Position numbers and translations under genes: made by a program
In this document: positions 48,234 to 56,114 of the stretch, in pieces
How the letters are laid out: the number at the start of each line of letters is the position of its first letter
Numbering within the stretch: position 1 is the first letter of the stretch
Notes under the pieces: model-generated
The model's database searches: none
Seen by the model: the letters and a program-made list of their open reading frames with translations, nothing else
Told to the model about the DNA's origin: nothing
Assembly: GCF_003050925.1 (NCBI RefSeq)
Contig: NZ_QAOV01000001.1
Location: 124,001 to 188,000, forward strand
Direction of reading: 5' to 3'
Length of the DNA: 64,000 bases
Source of the DNA: Pseudomonas sp. GV085
GTDB lineage: Bacteria > Pseudomonadota > Gammaproteobacteria > Pseudomonadales > Pseudomonadaceae

Positions 48234-49415
48234 ATGCAAAATTCAATCGGCGCACCAAAGCAAAGGCTCAGCCTCAGCGATCCACGCGTGCGTGCTTGGC
48301 TATTCCAGATCATCACCATTGTCGCGGTGGTCTCGATGGGCTGGTATCTGTTCGATAACACGCAGACCAACCTTCAGCACCGGGGCATTACCTCCGGTTT
48401 CGACTTTCTGGAGCGCAGTGCCGGTTTCGGCATCGCTCAACACCTGATCGACTACACCGAATCGGACACCTATGCCCGAGTGTTTGTCATCGGCCTGCTC
48501 AACACCTTGCTGGTGACCTTCATCGGCGTGATCCTGGCGACGATCCTCGGGTTCATCGTCGGCGTGTCACGGCTGTCGAAGAACTGGATCATCAGCAAGG
48601 TAGCGACGGTGTATGTGGAAGTCTTCCGCAATATTCCGCCACTGCTGCAAATCCTGTTCTGGTATTTCGCGGTATTCCTGACCATGCCGGGGCCGCGCAA
48701 CAGCCATAACTTCGGCGACACCTTCTTCGTCAGCGCCCGCGGCCTGAACATGCCCGCCGCTCTGATGGCGGATGGATTCTGGCCGTTTGTAGCCAGCGTC
48801 GTGGTGGCAATCGTCGCCATCGTGCTGATGAGCCGCTGGGCGACCAAGCGCTTCGAAGCCACCGGTGTGCCGTTCCACAAGTTCTGGGTGGGCCTGGCGA
48901 TGTTCCTGGTCATCCCTGCGCTGTGTGCACTGATTTTCGGCGCACCATTGCATTGGGAAATGCCGAAGTTGCAAGGCTTCAACTTCGTCGGTGGCTGGGT
49001 GCTGATCCCGGAACTGCTGGCGCTGACCCTGGCCCTGACCGTGTACACCGCGGCGTTTATCGCCGAGATCGTGCGCTCGGGCATCAAGTCGGTCAGCCAT
49101 GGCCAGACCGAAGCGGCGCACTCGCTGGGGCTGCGTAACGGTCCGACCCTGCGCAAGGTGATCATCCCGCAAGCCCTGCGCGTGATCATTCCACCGCTGA
49201 CCAGCCAATACCTGAACCTGGCGAAGAACTCTTCGCTGGCAGCCGGTATCGGTTATCCGGAAATGGTCTCGCTGTTTGCCGGTACGGTGCTGAACCAGAC
49301 CGGGCAGGCGATCGAGGTGATTGCGATCACCATGAGCGTGTACCTGGCGATCAGTATCAGCATTTCCCTGCTGATGAACTGGTACAACAAGCGCATTGCG
49401 CTGATCGAGCGGTAA
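48234..49415 (+). CDS. aapQ: General L-amino-acid ABC transporter permease AapQ
   Basis: 393-residue inner-membrane permease. About eight hydrophobic segments are visible, including IITIVAVVSMGWYLFDN and FVIGLLNTLLVTFIGVILATILGFIVG. The HisM-type EAA loop is HGQTEAAHSLGLRNGPTLRKVIIPQA (about residues 287-312). N-terminal PRVRAWLFQIITIVAV is usual for AapQ. The gene starts 65 nt after aapJ, past a stem-loop, and pairs with AapM. Confidence 0.95.
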   Translation: MQNSIGAPKQRLSLSDPRVRAWLFQIITIVAVVSMGWYLFDNTQTNLQHRGITSGFDFLERSAGFGIAQHLIDYTESDTYARVFVIGLLNTLLVTFIGVILATILGFIVGVSRLSKNWIISKVATVYVEVFRNIPPLLQILFWYFAVFLTMPGPRNSHNFGDTFFVSARGLNMPAALMADGFWPFVASVVVAIVAIVLMSRWATKRFEATGVPFHKFWVGLAMFLVIPALCALIFGAPLHWEMPKLQGFNFVGGWVLIPELLALTLALTVYTAAFIAEIVRSGIKSVSHGQTEAAHSLGLRNGPTLRKVIIPQALRVIIPPLTSQYLNLAKNSSLAAGIGYPEMVSLFAGTVLNQTGQAIEVIAITMSVYLAISISISLLMNWYNKRIALIER

Positions 49416-49425
49416 GGAAAAGCGC

Positions 49426-50523
49426 ATGAGCACTCATACTTTCAAACCCGACATGCCTCCACCGGGCCGCAGCATAGGCGTGGTGGCGTGGATGCGCGCG
49501 AACATGTTCTCCAGCTGGCTCAACACCCTGCTGACCCTGTTTGCGTTTTATCTGATTTACCTGGTGATTCCGCCGATCCTGAGCTGGGCCATTCTCGACG
49601 CCAACTGGGTGGGTACGACCCGCGCCGACTGCACCAAGGAAGGCGCCTGCTGGGTGTTCATCCAGCAGCGTTTCGGCCAGTTCATGTACGGCTACTACCC
49701 GCCTGAACTGCGCTGGCGCGTGGACCTGACGGTGTGGCTGGCGATCGTCGGCGTGGCGCCGTTGTTCATCTCGCGCTTTCATCATAAAGCGGTGTACGGG
49801 CTGGGCTTCCTGGTGCTGTACCCGGTCTTTGCCTACTTCCTGCTGAATGGCGGCATTTTTGGCCTGACCAGCGTGGCGACCAGTCAATGGGGCGGCCTGA
49901 TGCTGACCCTGGTGATCGCCACCGTCGGCATCGCCGGTGCGCTGCCGCTGGGGATTGTCCTGGCCCTGGGCCGTCGTTCGAACATGCCGGCGATTCGCGT
50001 GGTCTGCGTGACCTTCATCGAGTTCTGGCGCGGCGTGCCGTTGATCACGGTGCTGTTCATGTCCTCGGTGATGCTGCCGTTGTTCCTGCCCGAAGGCATG
50101 AACTTCGACAAGCTGCTGCGGGCGCTGATCGGCGTGATCCTGTTCCAGTCGGCCTACGTGGCCGAGGTGGTGCGCGGTGGTCTGCAGGCGATTCCAAAAG
50201 GTCAGTACGAAGCCGCTGCCGCGATGGGCCTGGGCTACTGGCGCAGCATGGGCCTGGTGATTCTGCCGCAAGCCCTGAAGCTGGTGATCCCCGGCATCGT
50301 CAACACCTTCATTGCGCTGTTCAAGGACACTAGCCTGGTGATCATCATCGGCCTGTTCGACCTGCTCAACAGCGTCAAGCAAGCCGCTGCCGATCCGAAA
50401 TGGCTGGGCATGGCCACCGAAGGCTATGTGTTCGCCGCCCTGGTGTTCTGGATTTTCTGTTTTGGTATGTCGCGCTATTCCATGCATCTGGAACGCAAGC
50501 TCGACACAGGCCACAAGCGCTAA
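49426..50523 (+). CDS. aapM: General L-amino-acid ABC transporter permease AapM
   Basis: 365-residue inner-membrane permease. Segments include [32 protein letters not shown] and [15 protein letters not shown]. The EAA loop is [26 protein letters not shown]. The extracytoplasmic region with [14 protein letters not shown] has two cysteines. It follows aapQ by 10 nt and precedes aapP. Confidence 0.95.
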   Translation: MSTHTFKPDMPPPGRSIGVVAWMRANMFSSWLNTLLTLFAFYLIYLVIPPILSWAILDANWVGTTRADCTKEGACWVFIQQRFGQFMYGYYPPELRWRVDLTVWLAIVGVAPLFISRFHHKAVYGLGFLVLYPVFAYFLLNGGIFGLTSVATSQWGGLMLTLVIATVGIAGALPLGIVLALGRRSNMPAIRVVCVTFIEFWRGVPLITVLFMSSVMLPLFLPEGMNFDKLLRALIGVILFQSAYVAEVVRGGLQAIPKGQYEAAAAMGLGYWRSMGLVILPQALKLVIPGIVNTFIALFKDTSLVIIIGLFDLLNSVKQAAADPKWLGMATEGYVFAALVFWIFCFGMSRYSMHLERKLDTGHKR

Positions 50524-50551
50524 GTCGCTACCTAATTTAGGAAGTTCTCCA

Positions 50552-51316
50552 ATGAGCGAAGCAATCAAAAAGCCTGTGAGCCCTGAAGGCATTATTCAGA
50601 TGCAGGGCGTGAACAAGTGGTACGGCCAGTTCCACGTGCTCAAAGACATCAACCTCAACGTCAAGCAGGGCGAGCGTATCGTGCTGTGCGGGCCGTCGGG
50701 TTCCGGCAAGTCCACCACCATCCGCTGTCTCAACCGACTGGAAGAGCACCAGCAGGGCCGCATCGTGGTCGATGGCGTAGAGCTGACCAACGACCTCAAG
50801 CAGATCGAGGCGATCCGCCGTGAAGTCGGCATGGTGTTCCAGCACTTCAACCTGTTCCCGCACCTGACCATTTTGCAGAACTGCACCCTGGCGCCGATGT
50901 GGGTGCGCAAGATGCCCAAGCGCAAGGCCGAGGAAATTGCCATGCACTACCTGGAACGCGTACGCATTCCGGAACAGGCGCATAAATTCCCGGGGCAACT
51001 GTCCGGCGGTCAGCAGCAGCGTGTGGCGATTGCCCGCGCGCTGTGCATGAAACCGAAAATCATGCTGTTCGACGAACCGACTTCGGCGCTCGACCCGGAG
51101 ATGGTGAAGGAAGTACTCGACACCATGATCGGCCTGGCCGAAGACGGCATGACCATGCTCTGCGTAACCCACGAAATGGGCTTCGCCCGCACCGTGGCCA
51201 ACCGCGTGATCTTCATGGACAAGGGTGAAATCGTCGAGCAGGCGGCGCCGAACGACTTCTTCGATAACCCGCAGAATGATCGCACCAAGCTGTTCCTGAG
51301 CCAGATCCTGCATTGA
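50552..51316 (+). CDS. aapP: General L-amino-acid ABC transporter ATP-binding protein AapP
   Basis: 254 residues. Walker [10 protein letters not shown] (about residues 47-55), Q-loop [12 protein letters not shown], signature [15 protein letters not shown], Walker [16 protein letters not shown] and switch VTHEMGFAR are all intact. The start [13 protein letters not shown] is chosen over the longer open frame because TAGGAA precedes it. It powers the AapQM permease. A strong terminator follows. Confidence 0.96.
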   Translation: MSEAIKKPVSPEGIIQMQGVNKWYGQFHVLKDINLNVKQGERIVLCGPSGSGKSTTIRCLNRLEEHQQGRIVVDGVELTNDLKQIEAIRREVGMVFQHFNLFPHLTILQNCTLAPMWVRKMPKRKAEEIAMHYLERVRIPEQAHKFPGQLSGGQQQRVAIARALCMKPKIMLFDEPTSALDPEMVKEVLDTMIGLAEDGMTMLCVTHEMGFARTVANRVIFMDKGEIVEQAAPNDFFDNPQNDRTKLFLSQILH

Positions 51317-51332
51317 TCGAACCCAGGCACTG

Positions 51333-51367
51333 AAATAAACCCGGACCGAGTTCCGGGTTTATTTTTG
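51333..51367 (+). terminator. Rho-independent terminator of aapJQMP
   Basis: AAATAAACCCGGA, 6-nt loop, TCCGGGTTTATTT, then TT. Perfect 13-bp stem, 17 nt after the aapP stop. It is symmetrical enough to work in both directions. Confidence 0.93.
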
Positions 51368-51385
51368 CCTGGAATTTGGGACCCT

Positions 51386-51482
51386 GTAGGAGCGAGCCTG
51401 CTCGCGATGAATGTGACGGCAACGCAGTGTCCAGATAGAACGCGCCATCGTTCACGCCCATCGCGAGCAGGCTCGCTCCTAC
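51386..51482. repeat. REP pair, GAGCCTGCTCGCGATG family
   Basis: GTAGGAGCGAGCCTGCTCGCG and inverted CGCGAGCAGGCTCGCTCCTAC about 55 bp apart. Between the aap terminator and the FadR-type regulator. Confidence 0.9.
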
Positions 51483-51531
51483 AGGGATCGCCTTGCTCTC
51501 TCGGATGAAGCTGACTACCATGTCAGAAAAT

Positions 51532-51550
51532 TCATCCTATGATTGGATGA
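51532..51550 (+). promoter_or_regulatory. Candidate autoregulatory operator of the FadR-type regulator
   Basis: Inverted repeat TCATCC-TATGATT-GGATGA ending just before the Shine-Dalgarno GAGGG of the regulator gene. Position would let the protein block its own transcription. Confidence 0.55.
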
Positions 51551-51563
51551 GAGGGCGAATTCA

Positions 51564-52223
51564 ATGTCTGAAATATCCCCAATAGTGAAACGATCCCTGG
51601 TCGATCAGGCCCTCGACCAATTGCGCCTGCGTATCAACCAAGGCGTTTGGGTCGTGGGTCAGCGGTTGCCCACCGAGCCTGAGTTGTCGGCCGAACTGGG
51701 CATCAGCCGCAATACCGTGCGCGAAGCCATGCGCGTGTTGGCGTTTTCCGGGTTGATCGAAATCCGTCAGGGCGACGGCAGTTACCTGCGCGCGGTGATC
51801 GATCCGCTCGATACCTTGAAGGCGCTGTCCCGTTGCTCCCTTGAGCAGGCCCGGGAAACCCGGCACATCCTTGAAGTCGAGGCCGTCGGCCTGGCAGCCA
51901 TGCGCCGAACCGATGAAGACCTGGTGGCATTGCGCGAGGCGCTGGGTGTCAGCGGCAGCCACTACCACGGTGATCTCGACACCTACATCGCCTGCGATCT
52001 GGTGTTTCACCGCCGCTTGGTGGACGCCGCGCATAACCCGACCCTCAGCGAGTTGTATCGCTATTTCTCCAGCATCGTCGGCGCGCAGTTGCGCCAGACC
52101 CTGAGCATCGTCCCGCGCCGCCAGGAAGTGTTCGACCTGCACATCGAATTGCTCGATGCCGTCGAACAACGCGACCCGGAACGGGCCAAAGCCCTGTCGA
52201 GGCAGTTGATCAATGAACCTTGA
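51564..52223 (+). CDS. FadR-subfamily GntR transcriptional regulator
   Basis: 219 residues. The start MSEISPIVK follows GAGGG by eight nt; a TTG seven codons upstream lies within the operator candidate and is less likely. N-terminal winged HTH: SLVDQALDQLRLRINQGVW, GQRLPTEPELSAELGISRNTVREAMRVLAFSGLIEIRQGDG. The C-terminal FCD domain (ETRHILEVEAVGLAAMR ... DLVFHRRLVDAAHN ... HIELLDAVEQRD) has the Asp/His residues of a metal- or ligand-binding pocket. Overlaps the following transporter gene by 11 nt, so it probably controls it. Confidence 0.9.
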   Translation: MSEISPIVKRSLVDQALDQLRLRINQGVWVVGQRLPTEPELSAELGISRNTVREAMRVLAFSGLIEIRQGDGSYLRAVIDPLDTLKALSRCSLEQARETRHILEVEAVGLAAMRRTDEDLVALREALGVSGSHYHGDLDTYIACDLVFHRRLVDAAHNPTLSELYRYFSSIVGAQLRQTLSIVPRRQEVFDLHIELLDAVEQRDPERAKALSRQLINEP

Positions 52224-53517
52224 AACCGAAAAGTCCATGCACCGCAGTGATTTATCCACAGTTGCCAAACGCTCGGCAGAGCTGGAAGAGCTGCTGATCG
52301 ACGCCGAGGCGGATGACGAACAGGTCCAGCAAACTCACCCGGTTTTGCGCCGGCCATGGCTGTTGCTGATGGGTCTGATACTTGTGGCGCTGAACCTGCG
52401 CCCGGCGCTGTCGAGCATGGCGCCGATGCTCAGTGAGGTGTCGAAATCCCTTGGCCTTACAGCCTCCCAGGCCGGTCTGCTGACAACGCTGCCGGTGCTT
52501 TGCCTGGGGTTGTTCGCGCCACTTGCACCGGTGTTGGCCCGACGCTTCGGCGCCGAGCGGGTGGTATTGGGGATTCTGCTGACGCTGGCGGGCGGGATCA
52601 TCCTGCGCAGTTCGTTCGGTGAAATCGGCCTGTTTGCCGGTAGCGTGCTCGCCGGTGCCAGCATCGGCGTGATCGGCGTTTTGCTGCCGGGCATCGTCAA
52701 GCGCGATTTCCCGAAACAGGCCGGAACCATGACCGGCGTCTACACCATGGCCCTATGCCTGGGCGCGGCGATGGCGGCGGGTGCGACGGTGCCGCTGAGC
52801 GAGCATTTCGACAAAAGCTGGGCGCTGGGTCTCGGCTTCTGGGTCATTCCGGCATTTGCGGCGGCACTGTTCTGGTTGCCGCAAGTCGGCCAGAAACACG
52901 GAGCGCACCATGTTGCCTACCGCGTTCGGGGACTATTGCGTGACCCGCTGGCCTGGCAGGTGACCTTGTACATGGGCCTGCAATCGTCCCTGGCCTACAT
53001 CGTGTTCGGCTGGTTGCCGTCGATTCTGATCGGGCGCGGCCTGACCCCGACCCAGGCCGGGCTGGTGCTGTCGGGTTCGGTGATCGTTCAACTGGTCAGC
53101 TCCCTCGCCGCGCCATGGCTGGCGACTCGCGGCAAGGATCAGCGCCTGGCGATCGTGATTGTGATGGTGCTGACGCTCGGCGGTCTGTTCGGTTGCCTGT
53201 ATGCACCGATCGATGGCTTGTGGGGCTGGGCGATCGTACTCGGGTTGGGGCAGGGCGCCACGTTCAGCCTGGCGTTGACCCTGATTGTGCTGCGCTCGCG
53301 GGACTCCCATGTGGCGGCGAACCTGTCGAGCATGGCCCAGGGCTTCGGTTACACCCTGGCGTCCATGGGGCCGTTCGCGGTCGGTATCGTGCATGACTGG
53401 ACCGGCGGCTGGACGGCCGTGGGCTGGATTTTTGGCGTCATTGGCCTGGGTGCGATCATCGCCGGGCTCGGTGCCGGGCGGGCGCTGTATGTGCAGGTCA
53501 GCAGTGAGAAAATGTAA
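52213..53517 (+). CDS. MFS transporter, CynX/NimT family
   Basis: 434 residues with twelve hydrophobic segments after a 50-residue cytoplasmic N-terminus. The family opening LLLMGLILVALNLRPALSSMAPMLSE is typical of CynX/NimT (cyanate or nitroimidazole transporters of E. coli). Other signatures are GLLTTLPVLCLGLFAPLAP and LPGIVKRDFPKQAGTMTGVYT. The start overlaps the FadR-type gene by 11 nt, indicating translational coupling. Substrate not predictable. Confidence 0.9.
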   Translation: MNLETEKSMHRSDLSTVAKRSAELEELLIDAEADDEQVQQTHPVLRRPWLLLMGLILVALNLRPALSSMAPMLSEVSKSLGLTASQAGLLTTLPVLCLGLFAPLAPVLARRFGAERVVLGILLTLAGGIILRSSFGEIGLFAGSVLAGASIGVIGVLLPGIVKRDFPKQAGTMTGVYTMALCLGAAMAAGATVPLSEHFDKSWALGLGFWVIPAFAAALFWLPQVGQKHGAHHVAYRVRGLLRDPLAWQVTLYMGLQSSLAYIVFGWLPSILIGRGLTPTQAGLVLSGSVIVQLVSSLAAPWLATRGKDQRLAIVIVMVLTLGGLFGCLYAPIDGLWGWAIVLGLGQGATFSLALTLIVLRSRDSHVAANLSSMAQGFGYTLASMGPFAVGIVHDWTGGWTAVGWIFGVIGLGAIIAGLGAGRALYVQVSSEKM

Positions 53518-53530
53518 TCGCGATGCACAC

Positions 53531-54178
53531 CTATAGATAGAGAACCTCCAGGGTCGCGGAGCCGTCGAGTGTTGCATCGTCACTCAGGTCCAGTGTTGAG
53601 GTGGGGGCTATGACCGTGACGATCGTGACCCGACTGCTCAGGTTCTGAATCGCGACAGGGCCTGCGGTGCTGCCGGCCACATCGGTGAAGCCCAGATAGC
53701 TTTGGGCGCCAATCGGTATGGGGCTGGACCTGGATGTACTCCACGCCCGTCCTCCAGTGGTGGAGTCGGTTCGATAGACTTCAGGCCAAGCGTCCACTAC
53801 GGTTCTGACGGGATCGAAGTGCAACGAAAACAGGCCAATCCTGTTGTTGCTGCGGTCGAAATTCAGCCCGTAATAGATCTCACTGTTGACGATGGCCGAG
53901 CCTTCCCGGTTGTCCCGCATGATCAACGCGAAACGGGCCACAGCGTTGCAACTGATGTTGAGGTCAAGAAATTGGTCACGCAGTTGCGTCCTTTTGTCGA
54001 CGTTCAGGTCCTGCCGGGATATTTTTCCGTAGTCGACAAGACCGTTATTGGAAAAAATCGGCGTGCAGGCGACCGGAGTGATGATGCCGTTGACAGTCAT
54101 ATCGGCGGTAGAGGCGGCCAGGGCGCAAGTCGTGCTCAGCAACAGCGCTGCCGTCAGGGCTGTAGGGATACGCTTCAT
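53531..54178 (-). CDS. DUF1120-type fimbrial subunit
   Basis: 215 residues. Start MKRIPTALTAALLLSTTCALAAS has AAAAAGGAA upstream and a signal peptide cleaved near residue 21. The mature protein begins TADMTVNGIITPVACTPIFSNNGLVDYGKIS, with one cysteine pair (CTP...; LNISCNAV) as in pilins. It ends in alternating beta strands (GSATLEVLYL). Closely resembles the C-terminal half of the protein at 54962-56104. Last gene of the chaperone-usher cluster; its end lies 13 bp from the end of the convergent MFS gene. Confidence 0.85.
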   Translation of the reverse strand: MKRIPTALTAALLLSTTCALAASTADMTVNGIITPVACTPIFSNNGLVDYGKISRQDLNVDKRTQLRDQFLDLNISCNAVARFALIMRDNREGSAIVNSEIYYGLNFDRSNNRIGLFSLHFDPVRTVVDAWPEVYRTDSTTGGRAWSTSRSSPIPIGAQSYLGFTDVAGSTAGPVAIQNLSSRVTIVTVIAPTSTLDLSDDATLDGSATLEVLYL

Positions 54179-54260
54179 CGGTAAATTCCTTTTTGAGAAG
54201 AAGGCATAGGTGCTGAACCGCCCGTTCATTCAGGCAGCGAACGGTTCAGCGTCTTGGTCG

Positions 54261-54875
54261 TTAGAGGTATTTCACTTCGAACGTCGCGGAGCCATCAATG
54301 GTGACTTCGTCGGTCAAGGTCAGCGAGTCGGCGCGGGCGATATAGGTTTCAACCTCAAAATCAAAGGTGACAACTTCAGCTGCAATCGGTGCGGTGCCGC
54401 CAGTAGCGGCAACGGACAGGAGATATCCCGCTTGAGCATCGGTTGCCTTCTCCCAGGTCGATCCGCCGTCCTTTGATTTGATTGCATCCAGCGAAGTTGT
54501 CCCGTCTTTGACTTGCAGGACTTTGGGGAAAAAGTAGCCCAACGGTTCGTCGGCAGGGGTCAGACCGAGGCCAAACCAATCACCCGAAGATGTGCCGTCT
54601 TTATTGTCAATTGGATTCAATGCGAACTTGGCTGAAGCATCACAGGATACGACCAGTTGAATTGGATGTGTCCCAACCAGCGTATTGCGGTCTTCATTAA
54701 GGTCTCCTGACGAGATCTTGCCGATATCAATGACACCGCCACCGGTGAAGGTCGGCGTGCAAGCGACTGGCGTGATGAGGCCTGTAACCGTCAGGTCAGT
54801 GCTCGACGCTGCGAGTGCAAAAGGCGCGGCGCTGATCAGTGCCGTTGTGGTGAGTGCTGCGAAGTACTTTTTCAT
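54261..54875 (-). CDS. DUF1120-type fimbrial subunit
   Basis: 204 residues with signal peptide FAALTTTALISAAPFALAAS. Mature start STDLTVTGLITPVACTPTFTGGGVIDIGKIS parallels the adjacent subunit. Two cysteines (CTP, VVSCDAS). Ends GSATFEVKYL with alternating hydrophobic residues, as needed for donor-strand assembly. Likely the major or a minor pilin; which one cannot be told. Confidence 0.85.
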   Translation of the reverse strand: MKKYFAALTTTALISAAPFALAASSTDLTVTGLITPVACTPTFTGGGVIDIGKISSGDLNEDRNTLVGTHPIQLVVSCDASAKFALNPIDNKDGTSSGDWFGLGLTPADEPLGYFFPKVLQVKDGTTSLDAIKSKDGGSTWEKATDAQAGYLLSVAATGGTAPIAAEVVTFDFEVETYIARADSLTLTDEVTIDGSATFEVKYL

Positions 54876-54961
54876 GGGTGAAACTTCCTTGCTACTGTTG
54901 TTGACCTTGAATGGCCCGGAGCGCGTGATTGCACCTGGGGTCCAACAAGGCAGGATGGGTG

Positions 54962-56104
54962 TTACGGGTAAAGCAATTCGATCGTCGCTGAGCCGTCGAG
55001 GTGAACGGCGGTGCTCAGGTCCAGACTGGCGGTGGGGGCAATGACGGCATCGACCGTCACCGTGGTTGTGAGGTTCTGGATCGAGGCCGGCCCCGCGGTA
55101 CTGGCGGCGCTGTCGGTAAAGCCCAGGTAGCTTTTCCGGGCGATCGGTATGGGGTTCGAACTGGAAGTGCTCCAGGCCACGCCCTGGGTGGTGGAGTCGG
55201 TTCGATACACGCGGGCAAAGCTGTCCGCGCTGGCGTTGGCCGGATCGACATTCAAGGAGTACAGGCCGATCTTGTTGCTGCGGTTATCCAGACCCAGTCC
55301 GTAGTAAATCTCGCTGTTGACCGTCGCCGTGCCTGAGCGGTTGTCATGCATGACCAGGGCAAATTGTGTCGGAGCATCGCAACCGACCCGCAGGGTTAAA
55401 TCCTTGGGTGGCAATCGGGTGTTCCTGTCGGGGTTCAGGTCGTTTTTTGATAACCGGCCGAAATCCACCAGACCGCCATTGGACAGTTCCACGTTGCACG
55501 CGGCGGGTGCGAAACTGGCGCGCAGGGTTATCTCCCTTGAGCGTCCGGTGGCGACCGCATCGAACAGGCCGGTGGTTTCCCAGACAACGGCGTCACGTAC
55601 CTGCGACGCTTTTTCCTGCGCCCAGGCTGTCAGTTCCAGTTGCGCCGACAGACTTTGCCCTTGTATTGCCACTCCACCGCGAACCGGAACGATCGCTTGC
55701 TGCGGTCGCCAAAGCACACTCGATGCGGCTGCTTCGGGTACCTGGCCGACGGCGGAAATCAGGCCCAGGTCCACCGGTTGCCCATCGAGCACCGCGTCAC
55801 CCATGCGCACCGCATAGCTGCCGTGTTCGGCAAAGCGAAAGCGCTCGGCGGTCGCCGCCATGGCGCGGTAGAACAGGGTCATGTCGGTGGGTTGTGCGCA
55901 GTTCAGGTTCAGGCTCAGGCGGCGCTCGCCCAGGGATCGCTCTCCGGGGGCATTGGCGCGGATCGCCCGATTCATCAAGCCGTAATCGAGCACCGACTGA
56001 CTCAGGGTGAGCTGGCATTCATCGGCGAGCGCCCGGGCCTGTAGTGTGAGCGCGCTTAACATCAGCGTGCCGAGTGTTAACAGCAAAGGGTGGGACAGCT
56101 TCAT
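54962..56104 (-). CDS. Two-domain fimbrial protein (N-terminal adhesin-like domain plus DUF1120 domain)
   Basis: 380 residues with signal peptide LLLTLGTLMLSALTLQARALA. The first domain (about residues 28-190) starts ECQLTLSQSVLDYGLMNRA and has its own cysteine pair. The second (about 195-380) is a DUF1120 domain very similar to the subunit at 53531-54178, for example VNSEIYYGL, VYRTDST and KSYLGFTD. Two-domain subunits of usher systems are usually tip adhesins. It begins 10 nt after the usher gene. Confidence 0.83.
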   Translation of the reverse strand: MKLSHPLLLTLGTLMLSALTLQARALADECQLTLSQSVLDYGLMNRAIRANAPGERSLGERRLSLNLNCAQPTDMTLFYRAMAATAERFRFAEHGSYAVRMGDAVLDGQPVDLGLISAVGQVPEAAASSVLWRPQQAIVPVRGGVAIQGQSLSAQLELTAWAQEKASQVRDAVVWETTGLFDAVATGRSREITLRASFAPAACNVELSNGGLVDFGRLSKNDLNPDRNTRLPPKDLTLRVGCDAPTQFALVMHDNRSGTATVNSEIYYGLGLDNRSNKIGLYSLNVDPANASADSFARVYRTDSTTQGVAWSTSSSNPIPIARKSYLGFTDSAASTAGPASIQNLTTTVTVDAVIAPTASLDLSTAVHLDGSATIELLYP

Positions 56105-56114
56105 GGGATCATCC

